Counted from the first letter of the stretch, positions 34,497 through 43,190 are shown. The stretch is 64,000 nt of DNA from Cedecea neteri (GCF_000758325.1 NZ_CP009459.1:3286001-3350000); one strand, 5' to 3'. The notes: generated from the letters alone by a model not told the origin. Program-made: numbers and translations.

Positions 34497-35885
34497 ATGC
34501 AAAACCACTTTTTAAAACAGCTCCAGCATTTTCTGAGGAACATAGAAAATCCTGAGCAGTCGGCTCAGGTTCCTCAGAAGCTCGCCGATTACCTTTTCTC
34601 GAACCAGGCCTTTCTGGATGAGAGCGATATCACGCTCGATTTAATTAATGCCCTGGGTGACTGGCTGGAAGGTAAACAGCAAAACCTCAACCAACTCTAC
34701 CTGTCACTCTATCTTTTCTGGCTGAGCGCGCTGGCGCGCAACGGGATAGATATTTTTTATTTCGGCGAGCTGAACAAGCTGCAAATGCTGGGCTCTCGCT
34801 TCAGAGATTCGGCCATCAATAACCTCTTTTACCTCAGCCATGAAGAGACTAATCAGCAGGAAATCAGTGCATTTCATGACAAAATCACCGCCAGTGCTAC
34901 CCCTTTTATTCTCTACGATCCGCAGGGATTAAAGCTGTCCCTGGCCGTTGAACATCCTCAGGCCATCGGCTGCATTTCGTTTTACGATTTGCTGATTGAT
35001 AATTTCATTCCCTTAAGCACGGCAGCGACTCAGTACACCCATCTGCTGGCGCAGAATTACGCCGCGCTGGCTAATCCAGACGTTAGAACAGTCATTATTG
35101 GTAATTCCTACAGTTTTTATGGCTTCCCTGAGAGTTTGCTTGAAAACAGTGTAAATATTTCTACCCACAGTTTAGGGCTAAAACAGGCCCGGCAATTGAC
35201 GGCACATATTCTCGAGCGCTATCCGCACGTAGAAAACTTTATCTATTGCCTGGGCTTCTTTGACCTGTACAGTGATTTGTTAAAAACTAAAGATGATTTT
35301 AACCAGCAGATTATCCACGCCTGGAGCCAGCTAAACAGCCATTACAGGATAAAGCCGGAAGATGGGATAACCGCCGAGGGTATGCAGGCGTTTAGCCGGC
35401 TGGTGATGCCGACGCCGGTGCAAGGGCAAACGATAAATGGGCTCGAAGACAGTCATGTCAGGGCACAAATTTGCGAATCCGCACGCCTTATCTTTGCCCG
35501 CAGCGACTCGCTTTCTGCCATACAGCAGCAAGAGGAAGCCCAAAAGCGGGGGATTTCGCACTCGAAATCTGTGAAGCACCGGGCAACGCTTGCAGAGAAT
35601 AAACAGTTCGTGGCTGAGATGAGCGTTCAGTTGGCGACCAAAGGCAAAAAGGTTATCTGGCTAACGCCGTCTTTCCCGGCAGCCTACGTGGACAATCTTG
35701 ATGCTGAGATGAAACAGACGCATCGCCAATATTTTGCTGACATTGAAGGGGCGCATTCGCGTTTTATCGATCTCTCAGAACATCCGGTCTTTGCACGTGA
35801 AGATTTCCGCGACGGCGACCATCTGAATTATTTGGGGGCTGGGAAAATGATTGACGTACTGCGGGCGCTGGGCGTGGGGCTGTAA
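34497..35885 (+). CDS. Hypothetical protein with SGNH-hydrolase-like motifs
   Basis: Soluble 462-residue protein I do not recognise by name. The segment VIIGNSYSFYGF (near residue 199) resembles the GxS nucleophile block of SGNH/GDSL hydrolases, and the C-terminal DGDHLNYLGAGKMIDVL (near 441) matches their D-x-x-H block. The first ~190 residues are a helical domain without known motifs. No signal peptide. It stands alone with its own 3' hairpin. An acyl or acetyl esterase is possible. Confidence 0.55.
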   Translation: MQNHFLKQLQHFLRNIENPEQSAQVPQKLADYLFSNQAFLDESDITLDLINALGDWLEGKQQNLNQLYLSLYLFWLSALARNGIDIFYFGELNKLQMLGSRFRDSAINNLFYLSHEETNQQEISAFHDKITASATPFILYDPQGLKLSLAVEHPQAIGCISFYDLLIDNFIPLSTAATQYTHLLAQNYAALANPDVRTVIIGNSYSFYGFPESLLENSVNISTHSLGLKQARQLTAHILERYPHVENFIYCLGFFDLYSDLLKTKDDFNQQIIHAWSQLNSHYRIKPEDGITAEGMQAFSRLVMPTPVQGQTINGLEDSHVRAQICESARLIFARSDSLSAIQQQEEAQKRGISHSKSVKHRATLAENKQFVAEMSVQLATKGKKVIWLTPSFPAAYVDNLDAEMKQTHRQYFADIEGAHSRFIDLSEHPVFAREDFRDGDHLNYLGAGKMIDVLRALGVGL

Positions 35886-35901
35886 CCTCCGGAGATAACA
35901 A

Positions 35902-35921
35902 GGGAAGGGTAATCCCTTCCC
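35902..35921. terminator. Hairpin between convergent genes
   Basis: GGGAAGGG-TAAT-CCCTTCCC is a perfect 8-bp stem between the SGNH-like gene and ydcH, probably serving as terminator for both directions; the T-tracts are weak. Confidence 0.65.
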
Positions 35922-35934
35922 CGGTTCAATGCTA

Positions 35935-36156
35935 TCAGGCCGGCTGGCTCGCCTGTTTCAACATCTGGTAAAGCTCTTGTTTTACCCTCAGTTTTTCTTT
36001 CTTCATCTGCACAACTTCATCGTTGTATCCCGTCCCTTGCGGCCCCTCCTTGCGCAAAATCTCGCTATCAAGACGGTTGTGTTTGTTAAACAGGCTGAGA
36101 AAGCGGGGGTTTTCGGACTTCAGGTGGGTAATCAAATCACGGTACTCAGGAAACAT
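35935..36156 (-). CDS. ydcH: YdcH (DUF465) small protein
   Basis: Small basic, probably coiled-coil protein of 73 residues, matching E. coli YdcH (74 aa) from MFPEYRDLI through ENPRF.SLF.KHN.LD. Function of the DUF465 family is unknown. In E. coli it lies near ydcR on the chromosome; here it is about 25 kb away. Upstream lies a 260-bp gap shared with yqjH. Confidence 0.9.
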   Translation of the reverse strand: MFPEYRDLITHLKSENPRFLSLFNKHNRLDSEILRKEGPQGTGYNDEVVQMKKEKLRVKQELYQMLKQASQPA

Positions 36157-36280
36157 GTCAGGCCTCCCTGGTCAGTAGGTTGGTGAGTGGATTAACAACT
36201 GGCTGATGCCAACCTCAGTGTAGAACTGGATTTAGGATAAGGGAAAGTACAAAAAAGCATCGTTTTGTCAATTTGCGATC

Positions 36281-36298
36281 CCGGCAGCACCTTGCCGG
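36281..36298. repeat. Small inverted repeat in ydcH-yqjH spacer
   Basis: CCGGCA-GCACCT-TGCCGG is a perfect 6-bp hairpin. A second, wider dyad AGGTTGG/CCAACCT spans 36177-36215. Function unknown; they may be terminator or repeat remnants. The rest of 36157-36373 shows nothing further. Confidence 0.4.
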
Positions 36299-36373
36299 AA
36301 TGGGTGTCATGCTCATTGTTTAAACCTGGTAATAACGCCGCAAAATGATAAAGACAGCCGCAGTGTCGTGCAC

Positions 36374-36398
36374 TAAGATATGTCTATGATATATCTTA
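36374..36398. promoter_or_regulatory. Candidate YqjI operator upstream of yqjH
   Basis: TAAGATAT-N9-ATATCTTA is a perfect 8-bp dyad 20 bp before the yqjH start codon. E. coli YqjI represses yqjH by binding AT-rich repeats of this kind, so this is probably the YqjI site. It overlaps the expected core promoter. Confidence 0.6.
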
Positions 36399-36417
36399 TA
36401 CACCTAAAAGGTACGCT

Positions 36418-37182
36418 ATGACAACGCAAAATAACGCTAAAAAAGTGCCGGTTCGGGTTCGTAACGAACTGAAGTTTCGTGAATTAACGGTTAAAACGAA
36501 AACGCTGATTGCCAATACGTTTTACCGCCTGGTTTTCACCAGCCCACAGCTGGCGGATTTCTCTTCCCGGGGATTTGACGACCATATCAAAGTCTTCTTC
36601 CCGGCTGAAAATGGCGAATTCACTCCGCCGCAGGTCACCAGCGAGGGCATTGTCTGGGGAGAGGGCGCTCGTCCACAGTCGCGTGACTATACGCCGCTGG
36701 ATTTCAACGCCGAACGCTGCGAATTAACCCTGGATTTCTATTTGCACGACGGCGGCGTGGCCAGCAGCTGGGCGAAAGACGCGCAACCTGGCGACAAGCT
36801 GTTCATCGGTGGCCCGCGGGGTTCTCTGGTCACTCCAACGGACTATCGCTGGCAGCTGTACGTGACCGATGAAAGCGGGCTGCCTGCGGTGCGCCGCCGT
36901 CTGCAGGCGCTGGGGCAGGATGTTCAGGTTGAAGTCCTGGTTAACTGCCACCATTCCGACAGCCTGGGCTATCTGAGCGAATTCCCTGCGGTAAAAGTAC
37001 AGGCGTTAACTCACGAGGAGATCGCCGGATACCTGAAACAGGCCGAGATCCCTGCCGACGACTATTACATCTGGATTGTGGGTGAAGGCAAACAGGCGAA
37101 AGCGCTTGGGGATTACCTGCTGGAAGTCCGTGGTCTGGACGCAGACCTTGTGCGCGCCGTCGCCTACTGGCATGAAAAATAA
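36418..37182 (+). CDS. yqjH: NADPH-dependent ferric-chelate reductase YqjH
   Basis: Cytoplasmic flavoprotein of the siderophore-interacting protein family, 254 residues as in E. coli YqjH. It reduces ferric siderophores, releasing Fe2+. FAD-binding motif SRDYTPLDF (near 85), then VASSWAKDAQPGDKLFIGGPRGSL and the C-terminal IWIVGEGKQAKALGDYLLEVRGL. It is followed 11 bp later by yqjI on the same strand. Confidence 0.92.
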   Translation: MTTQNNAKKVPVRVRNELKFRELTVKTKTLIANTFYRLVFTSPQLADFSSRGFDDHIKVFFPAENGEFTPPQVTSEGIVWGEGARPQSRDYTPLDFNAERCELTLDFYLHDGGVASSWAKDAQPGDKLFIGGPRGSLVTPTDYRWQLYVTDESGLPAVRRRLQALGQDVQVEVLVNCHHSDSLGYLSEFPAVKVQALTHEEIAGYLKQAEIPADDYYIWIVGEGKQAKALGDYLLEVRGLDADLVRAVAYWHEK

Positions 37183-37193
37183 GGGGGCAACCT

Positions 37194-37769
37194 ATGCGCA
37201 TTCATCATCTGAGACAGCACAAATGCGAACGCCACGAACACCATCATGGCCGGGGCGGTCATGGCCGGCATGAGCAAAGCCACCCTGAGGGGCGCGCCCG
37301 ACATCGTCGCGAACGCCTGTTTGACGCCAACGACATCCGCCTGCTGATCCTGCATTTGCTGGCAAGCGGCCCGGCCCACGGCTACGAGCTGATCAAATCC
37401 ATCGAAGGGATGGCGAAGGGAGAATATGTGCCGAGCCCCGGTATTATTTACCCCAACCTGACGCTGATGGAGGAGATGGGCTTTATCACGGTGGGAGAAG
37501 GGCAAAGCGGGAAAAAATCCTTCACGCTGACGGAGGAAGGACAAACCTCGCTCGAGCAGCAGCAGCCCGAACTGGAAGCGGTGACCAACCGTCTCGCCAC
37601 CCTCGGTGTTCTCGGCGACAACCGCCGTTTACCCGAAGTGCAGCGGGCTATTCATAATTTTAAAACGGCGCTGCATGCCAAACTGGGCAGCACCGAGCTG
37701 TCGAAAGAGACGCTGTATAAAATTATCGACACGCTGGATCAGGCGGCAAAAGACATAGAACGCAGCTAG
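37194..37769 (+). CDS. yqjI: PadR-type nickel/iron-responsive regulator YqjI
   Basis: Repressor of 191 residues. A His-rich N-terminal tail (about 1-40: HEHHHGRGGHGRHEQSH) for metal binding precedes a PadR winged helix (NDIRLLILHLLASGPAHGYEL, then SPGIIYPNLTLMEEMG). In E. coli it represses yqjH and is inactivated by nickel. Here it is co-directional with yqjH and 11 bp behind it, so it would be autoregulated through the yqjH promoter, unlike the divergent E. coli arrangement. Confidence 0.92.
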   Translation: MRIHHLRQHKCERHEHHHGRGGHGRHEQSHPEGRARHRRERLFDANDIRLLILHLLASGPAHGYELIKSIEGMAKGEYVPSPGIIYPNLTLMEEMGFITVGEGQSGKKSFTLTEEGQTSLEQQQPELEAVTNRLATLGVLGDNRRLPEVQRAIHNFKTALHAKLGSTELSKETLYKIIDTLDQAAKDIERS

Positions 37770-37775
37770 CGCGCA

Positions 37776-37812
37776 CCAGGGCGTTGAGCTTTCAGCGCCC
37801 TGGCTTGCTATT
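37776..37812 (+). terminator. Terminator of yqjHI
   Basis: CCAGGGCG (37776-37783) pairs with CGCCCTGG (37796-37803) around 12 nt, followed by CTTGCTATTTG; the T-run is weak but the stem is strong. Confidence 0.7.
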
Positions 37813-37864
37813 TGATCCCTGCGGCGTACCATACCCTTTTTGAAGTCAGCACAGATCTCCCGCA

Positions 37865-38230
37865 GTGAATAATCCTGATAGCGTTTTTCAACGCCTGACG
37901 CGCTCCCCGTTTCGCCAGCGCTTCCAGCTTGGGGCCAAAGAGCGCCAGTACTGCCTCGACAAAGGCCCGGAAACCGTCACCCGCCACGCCGAAGAGTTTA
38001 TTGCCCTCCGGCTGGCGCCTGCCGAGCCAAAAAATGACGGCAAACAGACGCCCATGCGCGGCCACCCGGTCTTTATTGCCCAGCACGCCACGGCGACCTG
38101 CTGCAGAGGTTGCCTGGCTAAATGGCACGCGATACCGGCAGGACGAGCGCTGACCGATGAGGAACAGCGCTATGTGGTGGGTATTTTATACCGCTGGCTG
38201 ACGGCACAAATGACGGGGCAAAAACCTTAA
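37865..38230 (+). CDS. DUF4186 family protein
   Basis: Protein of 121 residues of the DUF4186 family, function unknown. The core NDGKQTPMRGHPVFIAQHATATCCRGCLAKWHAIPAGRALT contains His and a CCRGC cluster that look metal-binding; it is quoted here in parts: NDGKQTPMRGHPVFIAQHAT near 57 and CCRGCLAKWHAIP near 79. GTG 37865 is the only reasonable start; its RBS is weak. Convergent with the SRPBCC gene, three bases apart. Confidence 0.75.
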   Translation: MNNPDSVFQRLTRSPFRQRFQLGAKERQYCLDKGPETVTRHAEEFIALRLAPAEPKNDGKQTPMRGHPVFIAQHATATCCRGCLAKWHAIPAGRALTDEEQRYVVGILYRWLTAQMTGQKP

Positions 38231-38233
38231 ACG

Positions 38234-38746
38234 CTATTTCTTCTGGCTCAGAGCATAATTTGCCAGGCCGCAAATCCACTCCTGATGCGCGTTCAGCATC
38301 GGGTTCGGTAACGTGCCCGCCAGGTCACGCGCGGGCTGCCCGTTTTGCGTTTCCTGAGTCAAAATACGCACCCGGCCAGAAGGCAGATTTTCAATCAGCC
38401 AGGCGTGGTGCACGTCCAGCTCGGGGGACGCTTCGCTGCCAACCCAGCCGTGCCAGGCGAGACGGCCCGGGATTTCCCCCCGCGGGGCGACAAACTCCAC
38501 CACTTCGGCTTCTACCGGGAAACTAAAGGTCGTAAAGCTGAAGCGCGAACCTGCCGTTAACGTTGGCCCGCTGGCATCATGAAACACAATATCGGACACG
38601 TTGCTGTAATAGCGTTCCCAGGCCGAGGTTTGCGTCAGCCAGCGCCAGACTTCGCTGGCGTCCAGCCCGGGAATAATGATTTCGTTTGAGGCGAAGTTGT
38701 CGCTAAAACCGGGGATAAAGCCCTGCGGCCAATGGATTGAATGCAT
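38234..38746 (-). CDS. SRPBCC-fold (polyketide cyclase/AHSA1-like) protein
   Basis: Protein of 170 residues with an SRPBCC helix-grip pattern: IIIPGLDASEVWRWLTQTSAW, then YYSNVSDIVFHDASG and LTAGSRFSFTTFSFPVEAEVVEF, ending in a long C-terminal helix (PNPMLNAHQEWICGLANYAL). Such proteins bind small hydrophobic ligands. ATG 38746 has GAGGAA six bases upstream. It is divergent from a LysR regulator, with a perfect dyad between, so it is a likely target. Confidence 0.75.
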   Translation of the reverse strand: MHSIHWPQGFIPGFSDNFASNEIIIPGLDASEVWRWLTQTSAWERYYSNVSDIVFHDASGPTLTAGSRFSFTTFSFPVEAEVVEFVAPRGEIPGRLAWHGWVGSEASPELDVHHAWLIENLPSGRVRILTQETQNGQPARDLAGTLPNPMLNAHQEWICGLANYALSQKK

Positions 38747-38825
38747 GTTGGATTCCTCACGTTTCGTTGCTGTGAGGCGAGAATATCGATACGCAGGATA
38801 TAAAACCAATCGTCAAATTTAATCT

Positions 38826-38850
38826 CAGATATAATATGAGTTTATATCTG
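38826..38850. promoter_or_regulatory. LysR-type operator dyad
   Basis: CAGATATAA-N7-TTATATCTG is a perfect 9-bp dyad ten bases upstream of the LysR start codon, in the region divergent with the SRPBCC gene. It contains a T-N11-A core typical of LysR sites, so it is probably the autoregulatory and target site. Confidence 0.65.
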
Positions 38851-38860
38851 GAGGCAAGCG

Positions 38861-39760
38861 ATGCGCGATTTACGCAGTCTGGATCTTAACTTACTGAAAA
38901 CCTTCGATGCCCTGCTGCAGGAACGCAGCGTGACGCGGGCCGCCTCGCGCCTGTCTCTGACGCAGCCTGCCGTCAGTGGGATGCTGACGCGGTTGCGCGA
39001 AAGCTTCGACGATCCGCTGTTTATCCGCAGCCAGCGGGGCATTGTTCCTACGGCGCGGGCGTTACAGCTCGAGCAGCCGGTGAAGCGCATCCTGCACGAA
39101 GTTGAATTGCTGCTGCGCCCGGCTGAGTTCGACCCTAAAACTTCTACGCTGACGTTTACCCTCGCGGCCACGGACTACGCGCTGCAGGCCATTGTGCTGC
39201 CTTTTATTAATGCGCTACGGCGTGAAGCGCCCAATATGCGCGTCTCGGTGCGCCCGCCGGTTGATGGCCAGCTTCAGCCGATGCTGGAAAGCGGTGAGCT
39301 TGATCTCTCCATCATGACGACTTTTTCGCTGCCGGCTGACCTCCACGTTCATACGCTGTACGAGGAGCAGTACGTTTGTGCGATGGGGCAGCAGCATAGT
39401 CTGGCGAGGCAGCCGCGGATCACCCTGGATCAGTTTTGCGCCTGCGATCATGCGCTGGTTTCATGGAGCGGCGGGGAGTTTAGCGGCGTGACCGACAGCG
39501 CTTTGCAGAAAATAAAGCGCTCGCGGCGGGTTAGCCTCTCGGTGCAGAGCTTCTTATTTTTAAATGAGATTTTAAAAACCAGCGACCTGATGGCCGTGGT
39601 ACCCGCCCGGCTTATTGCCGGCAAGGCGGATATCGTCAGTCATCAGCCGCCGCTGGCGATCCCCGGTTTTACCAAAGTCGCCGCCTGGCATGAGCGCACG
39701 CATCACGACAGCGCGCACCGATGGGTAAGGGAGTTGTTATTTCGCAGCTGCGGGGCGTGA
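38861..39760 (+). CDS. LysR-family regulator (NodD-like branch)
   Basis: Regulator of 299 residues. The N-terminal HTH reads LDLNLLKTFDALLQERSVTRAA then LSLTQPAVSGMLTRLRE; the remainder is a periplasmic-binding-like effector domain. The MRDLRSLDLNLL opening is typical of the NodD/LinR-type subgroup, which often senses aromatic compounds. Divergent from an SRPBCC gene. Its last 24 bp overlap the end of the convergent GNAT gene. Confidence 0.88.
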   Translation: MRDLRSLDLNLLKTFDALLQERSVTRAASRLSLTQPAVSGMLTRLRESFDDPLFIRSQRGIVPTARALQLEQPVKRILHEVELLLRPAEFDPKTSTLTFTLAATDYALQAIVLPFINALRREAPNMRVSVRPPVDGQLQPMLESGELDLSIMTTFSLPADLHVHTLYEEQYVCAMGQQHSLARQPRITLDQFCACDHALVSWSGGEFSGVTDSALQKIKRSRRVSLSVQSFLFLNEILKTSDLMAVVPARLIAGKADIVSHQPPLAIPGFTKVAAWHERTHHDSAHRWVRELLFRSCGA

Positions 39761-40192
39761 TTTTTCGAAGCGAATATCTTCGCCGTCTTGTTCCCCCACA
39801 GGCTGCCAGCCGTGGCGCTGATAGAACGCGGCGGCGCGGCTGCCTGCCGCCGTTTCAAGCCAAATCATGGGCTGTTGGGCAAACAGGAACGCCTCGGCTT
39901 TTTCCAGCAACAATTTCCCGACACCCTGGCCTTCAAACTGTGGCTGAACGAACATGGCAAACAGGCAGGCTTCTTCGGCAATCGCCATGGCAAACCCCGC
40001 AGGTTCACCGTCCACGTCTGCCAGCCAGATGCACGGCGATTCAGCAATTATCCCGGCAATAGTCTGCGGCGTGATGCCCATTTCAGCCATTTCTTCGCGC
40101 GATAGATGATTCTCTTTGACGCTGGTTCGGATGGAGAAAATAGTCTCGATGTCTGCCTGGGTGGCATCCCGAAGGGTGAGGTTGGGTGACAT
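39737..40192 (-). CDS. GNAT N-acetyltransferase
   Basis: Acetyltransferase of 151 residues. The acetyl-CoA loop is VQPQFEGQGVGKLLLEKAE (near 82), followed by the terminal motif AAAFYQRHGWQPVG. N-terminal DATQADIETIFSIRTSVKENHL is typical of small-molecule or amino-acid GNATs. Substrate unknown. 3' end overlaps the LysR gene tail to tail by 24 bp. It lies 48 bp downstream of pqqU and may be read from its own promoter. Confidence 0.82.
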   Translation of the reverse strand: MSPNLTLRDATQADIETIFSIRTSVKENHLSREEMAEMGITPQTIAGIIAESPCIWLADVDGEPAGFAMAIAEEACLFAMFVQPQFEGQGVGKLLLEKAEAFLFAQQPMIWLETAAGSRAAAFYQRHGWQPVGEQDGEDIRFEKSRPAAAK

Positions 40193-40240
40193 AAAAATCC
40201 TTTTTTAATCTTCCCCCGACAAAAGCCGGAGGGAAAAAGC

Positions 40241-42388
40241 TTACTGGAAGCTGTAGCTGACGTTGACGCCCACGCCATAGTTACGCCCTGGCGCTGGCTC
40301 GAAATAGCGGCCATTGCCTTCATTGACAATCACCGAGCCGACATAATCGCGGTCGAACAGATTATCAACTCGTCCCCAGATGTCCAGCAGCCAGTTTTGC
40401 CGGACGTGAAGCTTGTAGCCGGTATTCAATCCCACGGTGGTGTAGGTCGGGGCTTTGGCGTCGTTCTGATCGTCCGCCTGGATATCACTCATGTAGCGAA
40501 CATCTGCGCCAGCATACCAGCCGTCTTCAGGCACGTAACCCAACGACGCATACCCCATATTGCGGGCGATCCCCGGCATTCGGTTGCCGTTGCAGTTATT
40601 TGCCCCGCATACGTTAGTACGGTAGGTCGCCTCCAGGTACGTCCAGGCCATTTTCAGTCGCCAGTCGGCGGCAAACTGCTGATCGAGCGAAAGCTCAAGC
40701 CCACGGCGGCGAGTTTCACCGGCATTTTTATAGGTGGTGCGTCCGCCGCTGCTTTGATCAACCACGATCTCGTTATCGGTGTCGGTCTGGAACAGGGCGG
40801 CGGTGAACAGGCCGTTGCCAATGCGGTTTTTACTGCCCACTTCTACCGTTGTGTTGGTCGACGGCTGCAGGGCAAAGTTAAGCCCTGACTCATTGTTATT
40901 GCGGTAAGAGAGTTCGTTGATGGTCGGCGTTTCAAACCCGCGCCCTGCGGAGGTGTAAATATTCCAGCCGTCATTGACGGCATATTTCAGCGAGGCCGCA
41001 GGCAACCACTTGTGATAGCTGGCGCTGCCGCTGTCGTCACCGTTTTTCCCGACGATGTAATAGTCGTTGGAATCAAAATAGACCGAGCTGAAGCGCACGC
41101 CTGCATCGAGGCTGAGTTTGTCAGTCAGTTGCCATGTGCTTTGCAGGTACGGGTCGAGGTTCCACATCAGATTACGTTCGTTGCGGCGCAGGTTGCCTTG
41201 CTCGCCCAGTACCGTAGCGCCGTTTACCGTGACAAAGTTCTCGTAGCCTTTGCGCTTCTCGGTCATCGTCTCGTAGTCCAGCCCGGTGGTGAAGCTGACC
41301 GGCACGCTGCCGAGCTCGCCGTTGTGCGTCCAGCGGGTATCAATGCCCTGGTAATGCCTTGCCAGTTGGATCACGCCGCCAGGATGAGTTGGGTTTTTCT
41401 GTGCCGATGCGGGAATGGACTGAAACTGCGTGGTTTCACGCACGCCCGCGTACATCATCACGCTTAAATCATCGTGCTCGCTGAGCTGCCGGTCATAGCG
41501 CAGGCCACCCTGGGTTTGCTTCGTTGTTTTTCGCGTATTGTACTGATCGGCGCGGGGTGCCTGCGTTGGGTTATCGTGCCACTCCTGCTCGGTCAGACCG
41601 CCGGGATCGTTGGCGTCAATATCCACGCTGTTGAACAACAAGGTCAGCTTGCTGACGTCATTGAGGCGAACGCCAAGCTTCGCATTGCCGAGGTTTTTCT
41701 GTGCGCTGCTGTGGTCGCGATAGCCCTGCGTGGTAAAGCGCGAGGCGGAAATCGCATAGTCCACATCCCCGGCCTGCGTGCCGTCGCCGGTTGAGCCGGT
41801 GGCTTTAACACTGTTGCGCCAGCTGCCAAAACTGCCGTAATAGCTGCTGGCCTCGATTGTCGGCGGCTGGCGGCCTGTTTCCGTTTTGACGTTAACCACG
41901 CCGCCGGACGAGTTCCCGTAGAGCGCAGAAAACGGCCCGCGAAGCACTTCCACGCTGTCCACGCTGTTCAAATCGATATTGGACGTTTGCCCCTGGCCAT
42001 CGGGCATGGTGGCCGGAATGCCGTCCACATACATGCGCACGCCGCGTACGCCGTACATCGAGCGTGAACCAAAGCCGCGCACGGAAAGCTGCAAATCCTG
42101 AGCATAGTTTTGGCGGTTCTGAATTTGCAGCCCCGGCACAGCGCCTAGATTTTCCGACAGGTTTATCCGGGGGGCAGCCTGGCGCAAATCATCGCCATAC
42201 ACCACGCTGACCGCGGCTGGCGTATCGAGCTCAGAAACGGTTGTCGGCTTAGCGGTGACCAGCAGCGTGGATTCATCTTTGGACTGTGTTTCAGCGGCTT
42301 GCGTAAAACCGGGAGTGAAAGCCGGGATCAGGAGAAGGGAAAGGGCGGTCTTATGAGTCTGGAGCGTTTTTTTCTGGGGTGTCTTCAT
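40241..42388 (-). CDS. pqqU: TonB-dependent receptor PqqU (YncD)
   Basis: Outer-membrane TonB-dependent receptor of 715 residues that matches E. coli YncD/PqqU, the pyrroloquinoline quinone importer. A Sec signal peptide ends near TQAAE; the TonB box is around STLLVTA; plug-domain segments NRQNYAQDLQLS.RGFGSRS and YVDGIPATMPDGQGQTSNID are conserved, and the barrel ends in YSFQ with a terminal-aromatic pattern. A Cys pair (CGANNC) in an extracellular loop is kept as in YncD. Monocistronic, divergent from the fasciclin gene. Confidence 0.92.
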   Translation of the reverse strand: MKTPQKKTLQTHKTALSLLLIPAFTPGFTQAAETQSKDESTLLVTAKPTTVSELDTPAAVSVVYGDDLRQAAPRINLSENLGAVPGLQIQNRQNYAQDLQLSVRGFGSRSMYGVRGVRMYVDGIPATMPDGQGQTSNIDLNSVDSVEVLRGPFSALYGNSSGGVVNVKTETGRQPPTIEASSYYGSFGSWRNSVKATGSTGDGTQAGDVDYAISASRFTTQGYRDHSSAQKNLGNAKLGVRLNDVSKLTLLFNSVDIDANDPGGLTEQEWHDNPTQAPRADQYNTRKTTKQTQGGLRYDRQLSEHDDLSVMMYAGVRETTQFQSIPASAQKNPTHPGGVIQLARHYQGIDTRWTHNGELGSVPVSFTTGLDYETMTEKRKGYENFVTVNGATVLGEQGNLRRNERNLMWNLDPYLQSTWQLTDKLSLDAGVRFSSVYFDSNDYYIVGKNGDDSGSASYHKWLPAASLKYAVNDGWNIYTSAGRGFETPTINELSYRNNNESGLNFALQPSTNTTVEVGSKNRIGNGLFTAALFQTDTDNEIVVDQSSGGRTTYKNAGETRRRGLELSLDQQFAADWRLKMAWTYLEATYRTNVCGANNCNGNRMPGIARNMGYASLGYVPEDGWYAGADVRYMSDIQADDQNDAKAPTYTTVGLNTGYKLHVRQNWLLDIWGRVDNLFDRDYVGSVIVNEGNGRYFEPAPGRNYGVGVNVSYSFQ

Positions 42389-42538
42389 CAGGCGGTGTTT
42401 ACGGCATGCGCAGTTGTCAGGATTGTGAACTGTATATGTTAGTTCCTGTGTTTAAGTTTTGAAAATTATTAGCGCACGTAACGTTAACAATAAGTTATGA
42501 CTGATGAAATTAACGGCGAAATTTTTTTTATTTTTACT

Positions 42539-42567
42539 GCATCCAGCGGCACACCCTCAACCGTATA
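42539..42567 (+). promoter_or_regulatory. SigK-like ECF promoter upstream of fasciclin gene
   Basis: GCATCC at 42539-42544, a 17-bp spacer, and CGTATA at 42562-42567 resemble the mycobacterial SigK promoter (-35 CCATCC, -10 CGAATA). The predicted start would give a leader of about 40 nt before ATG 42615. The rest of 42389-42614 is AT-rich and shows nothing else clear. Confidence 0.5.
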
Positions 42568-42614
42568 TCAGAATGTGAGCAACTCTCTTGCTCCCTACAA
42601 TTGAGGAATTCAAC

Positions 42615-43175
42615 ATGAACAAGTATTTTGCCTCCGCCGTGTGCGCCTCTGCCTTTTTCAGTACGCTGAGCATTGCCTCAATGACGAACGATTCCGTGAT
42701 GGTCGGCGGGGCTGCGATGTACCCGTCAAAAAATATTGTTGAGAACGCCGTGAATTCTAAAGATCACACCACGCTGGTTGCGGCGGTGAAAGCCGCCGGT
42801 TTAGTCGATACGCTGGAGAGCAAAGGGCCATTTACCGTCTTTGCCCCAACCGATGCCGCGTTTGCCAAACTGCCGGCGGGCACGGTCAGCAATCTGGTTA
42901 AACCGGAAAACAAAGCCACGTTGACCAGCATCCTGACCTATCATGTGGTGGCAGGAAAATACGACATGAAAGCGCTGGAGAAAAAAATCCAGCAGGGTGG
43001 CGGCAGCGCAGAATTAAAAACGGTGAACGGCCAGCCGCTGTGGATCATGAATAACGGCCCACACAATATTCAGCTCAAAGACGGGAAAGGCAACATCGCC
43101 AATATCAGCACTTATGACGTAAACCAGAAAAATGGTGTGATAGACGTGATTGATACCGTCCTGATGCCGAAGTGA
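42615..43175 (+). CDS. Secreted fasciclin (FAS1) domain protein
   Basis: Exported protein of 186 residues consisting of a signal peptide (cleavage around SIASM) and a single FAS1 domain: SKDHTTLVAAVKAAGLVDTLE, then GPFTVFAPTDAAFAKLPAGTV (H1 box), ILTYHVVAGKYD and the C-terminal NGVIDVIDTVLMPK (H2 box). Related to MPT70/MPT83-type proteins; FAS1 domains mediate adhesion. ATG 42615 follows GAGGA. A sigma/anti-sigma pair follows directly. Confidence 0.9.
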   Translation: MNKYFASAVCASAFFSTLSIASMTNDSVMVGGAAMYPSKNIVENAVNSKDHTTLVAAVKAAGLVDTLESKGPFTVFAPTDAAFAKLPAGTVSNLVKPENKATLTSILTYHVVAGKYDMKALEKKIQQGGGSAELKTVNGQPLWIMNNGPHNIQLKDGKGNIANISTYDVNQKNGVIDVIDTVLMPK

Positions 43176-43190
43176 GTGTCTATACTCGAT

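Noticed and set aside
36335-36360. Fur box upstream of yqjH
   Set aside because: Only an AATGATAAAG-like half match; no convincing 19-bp site.
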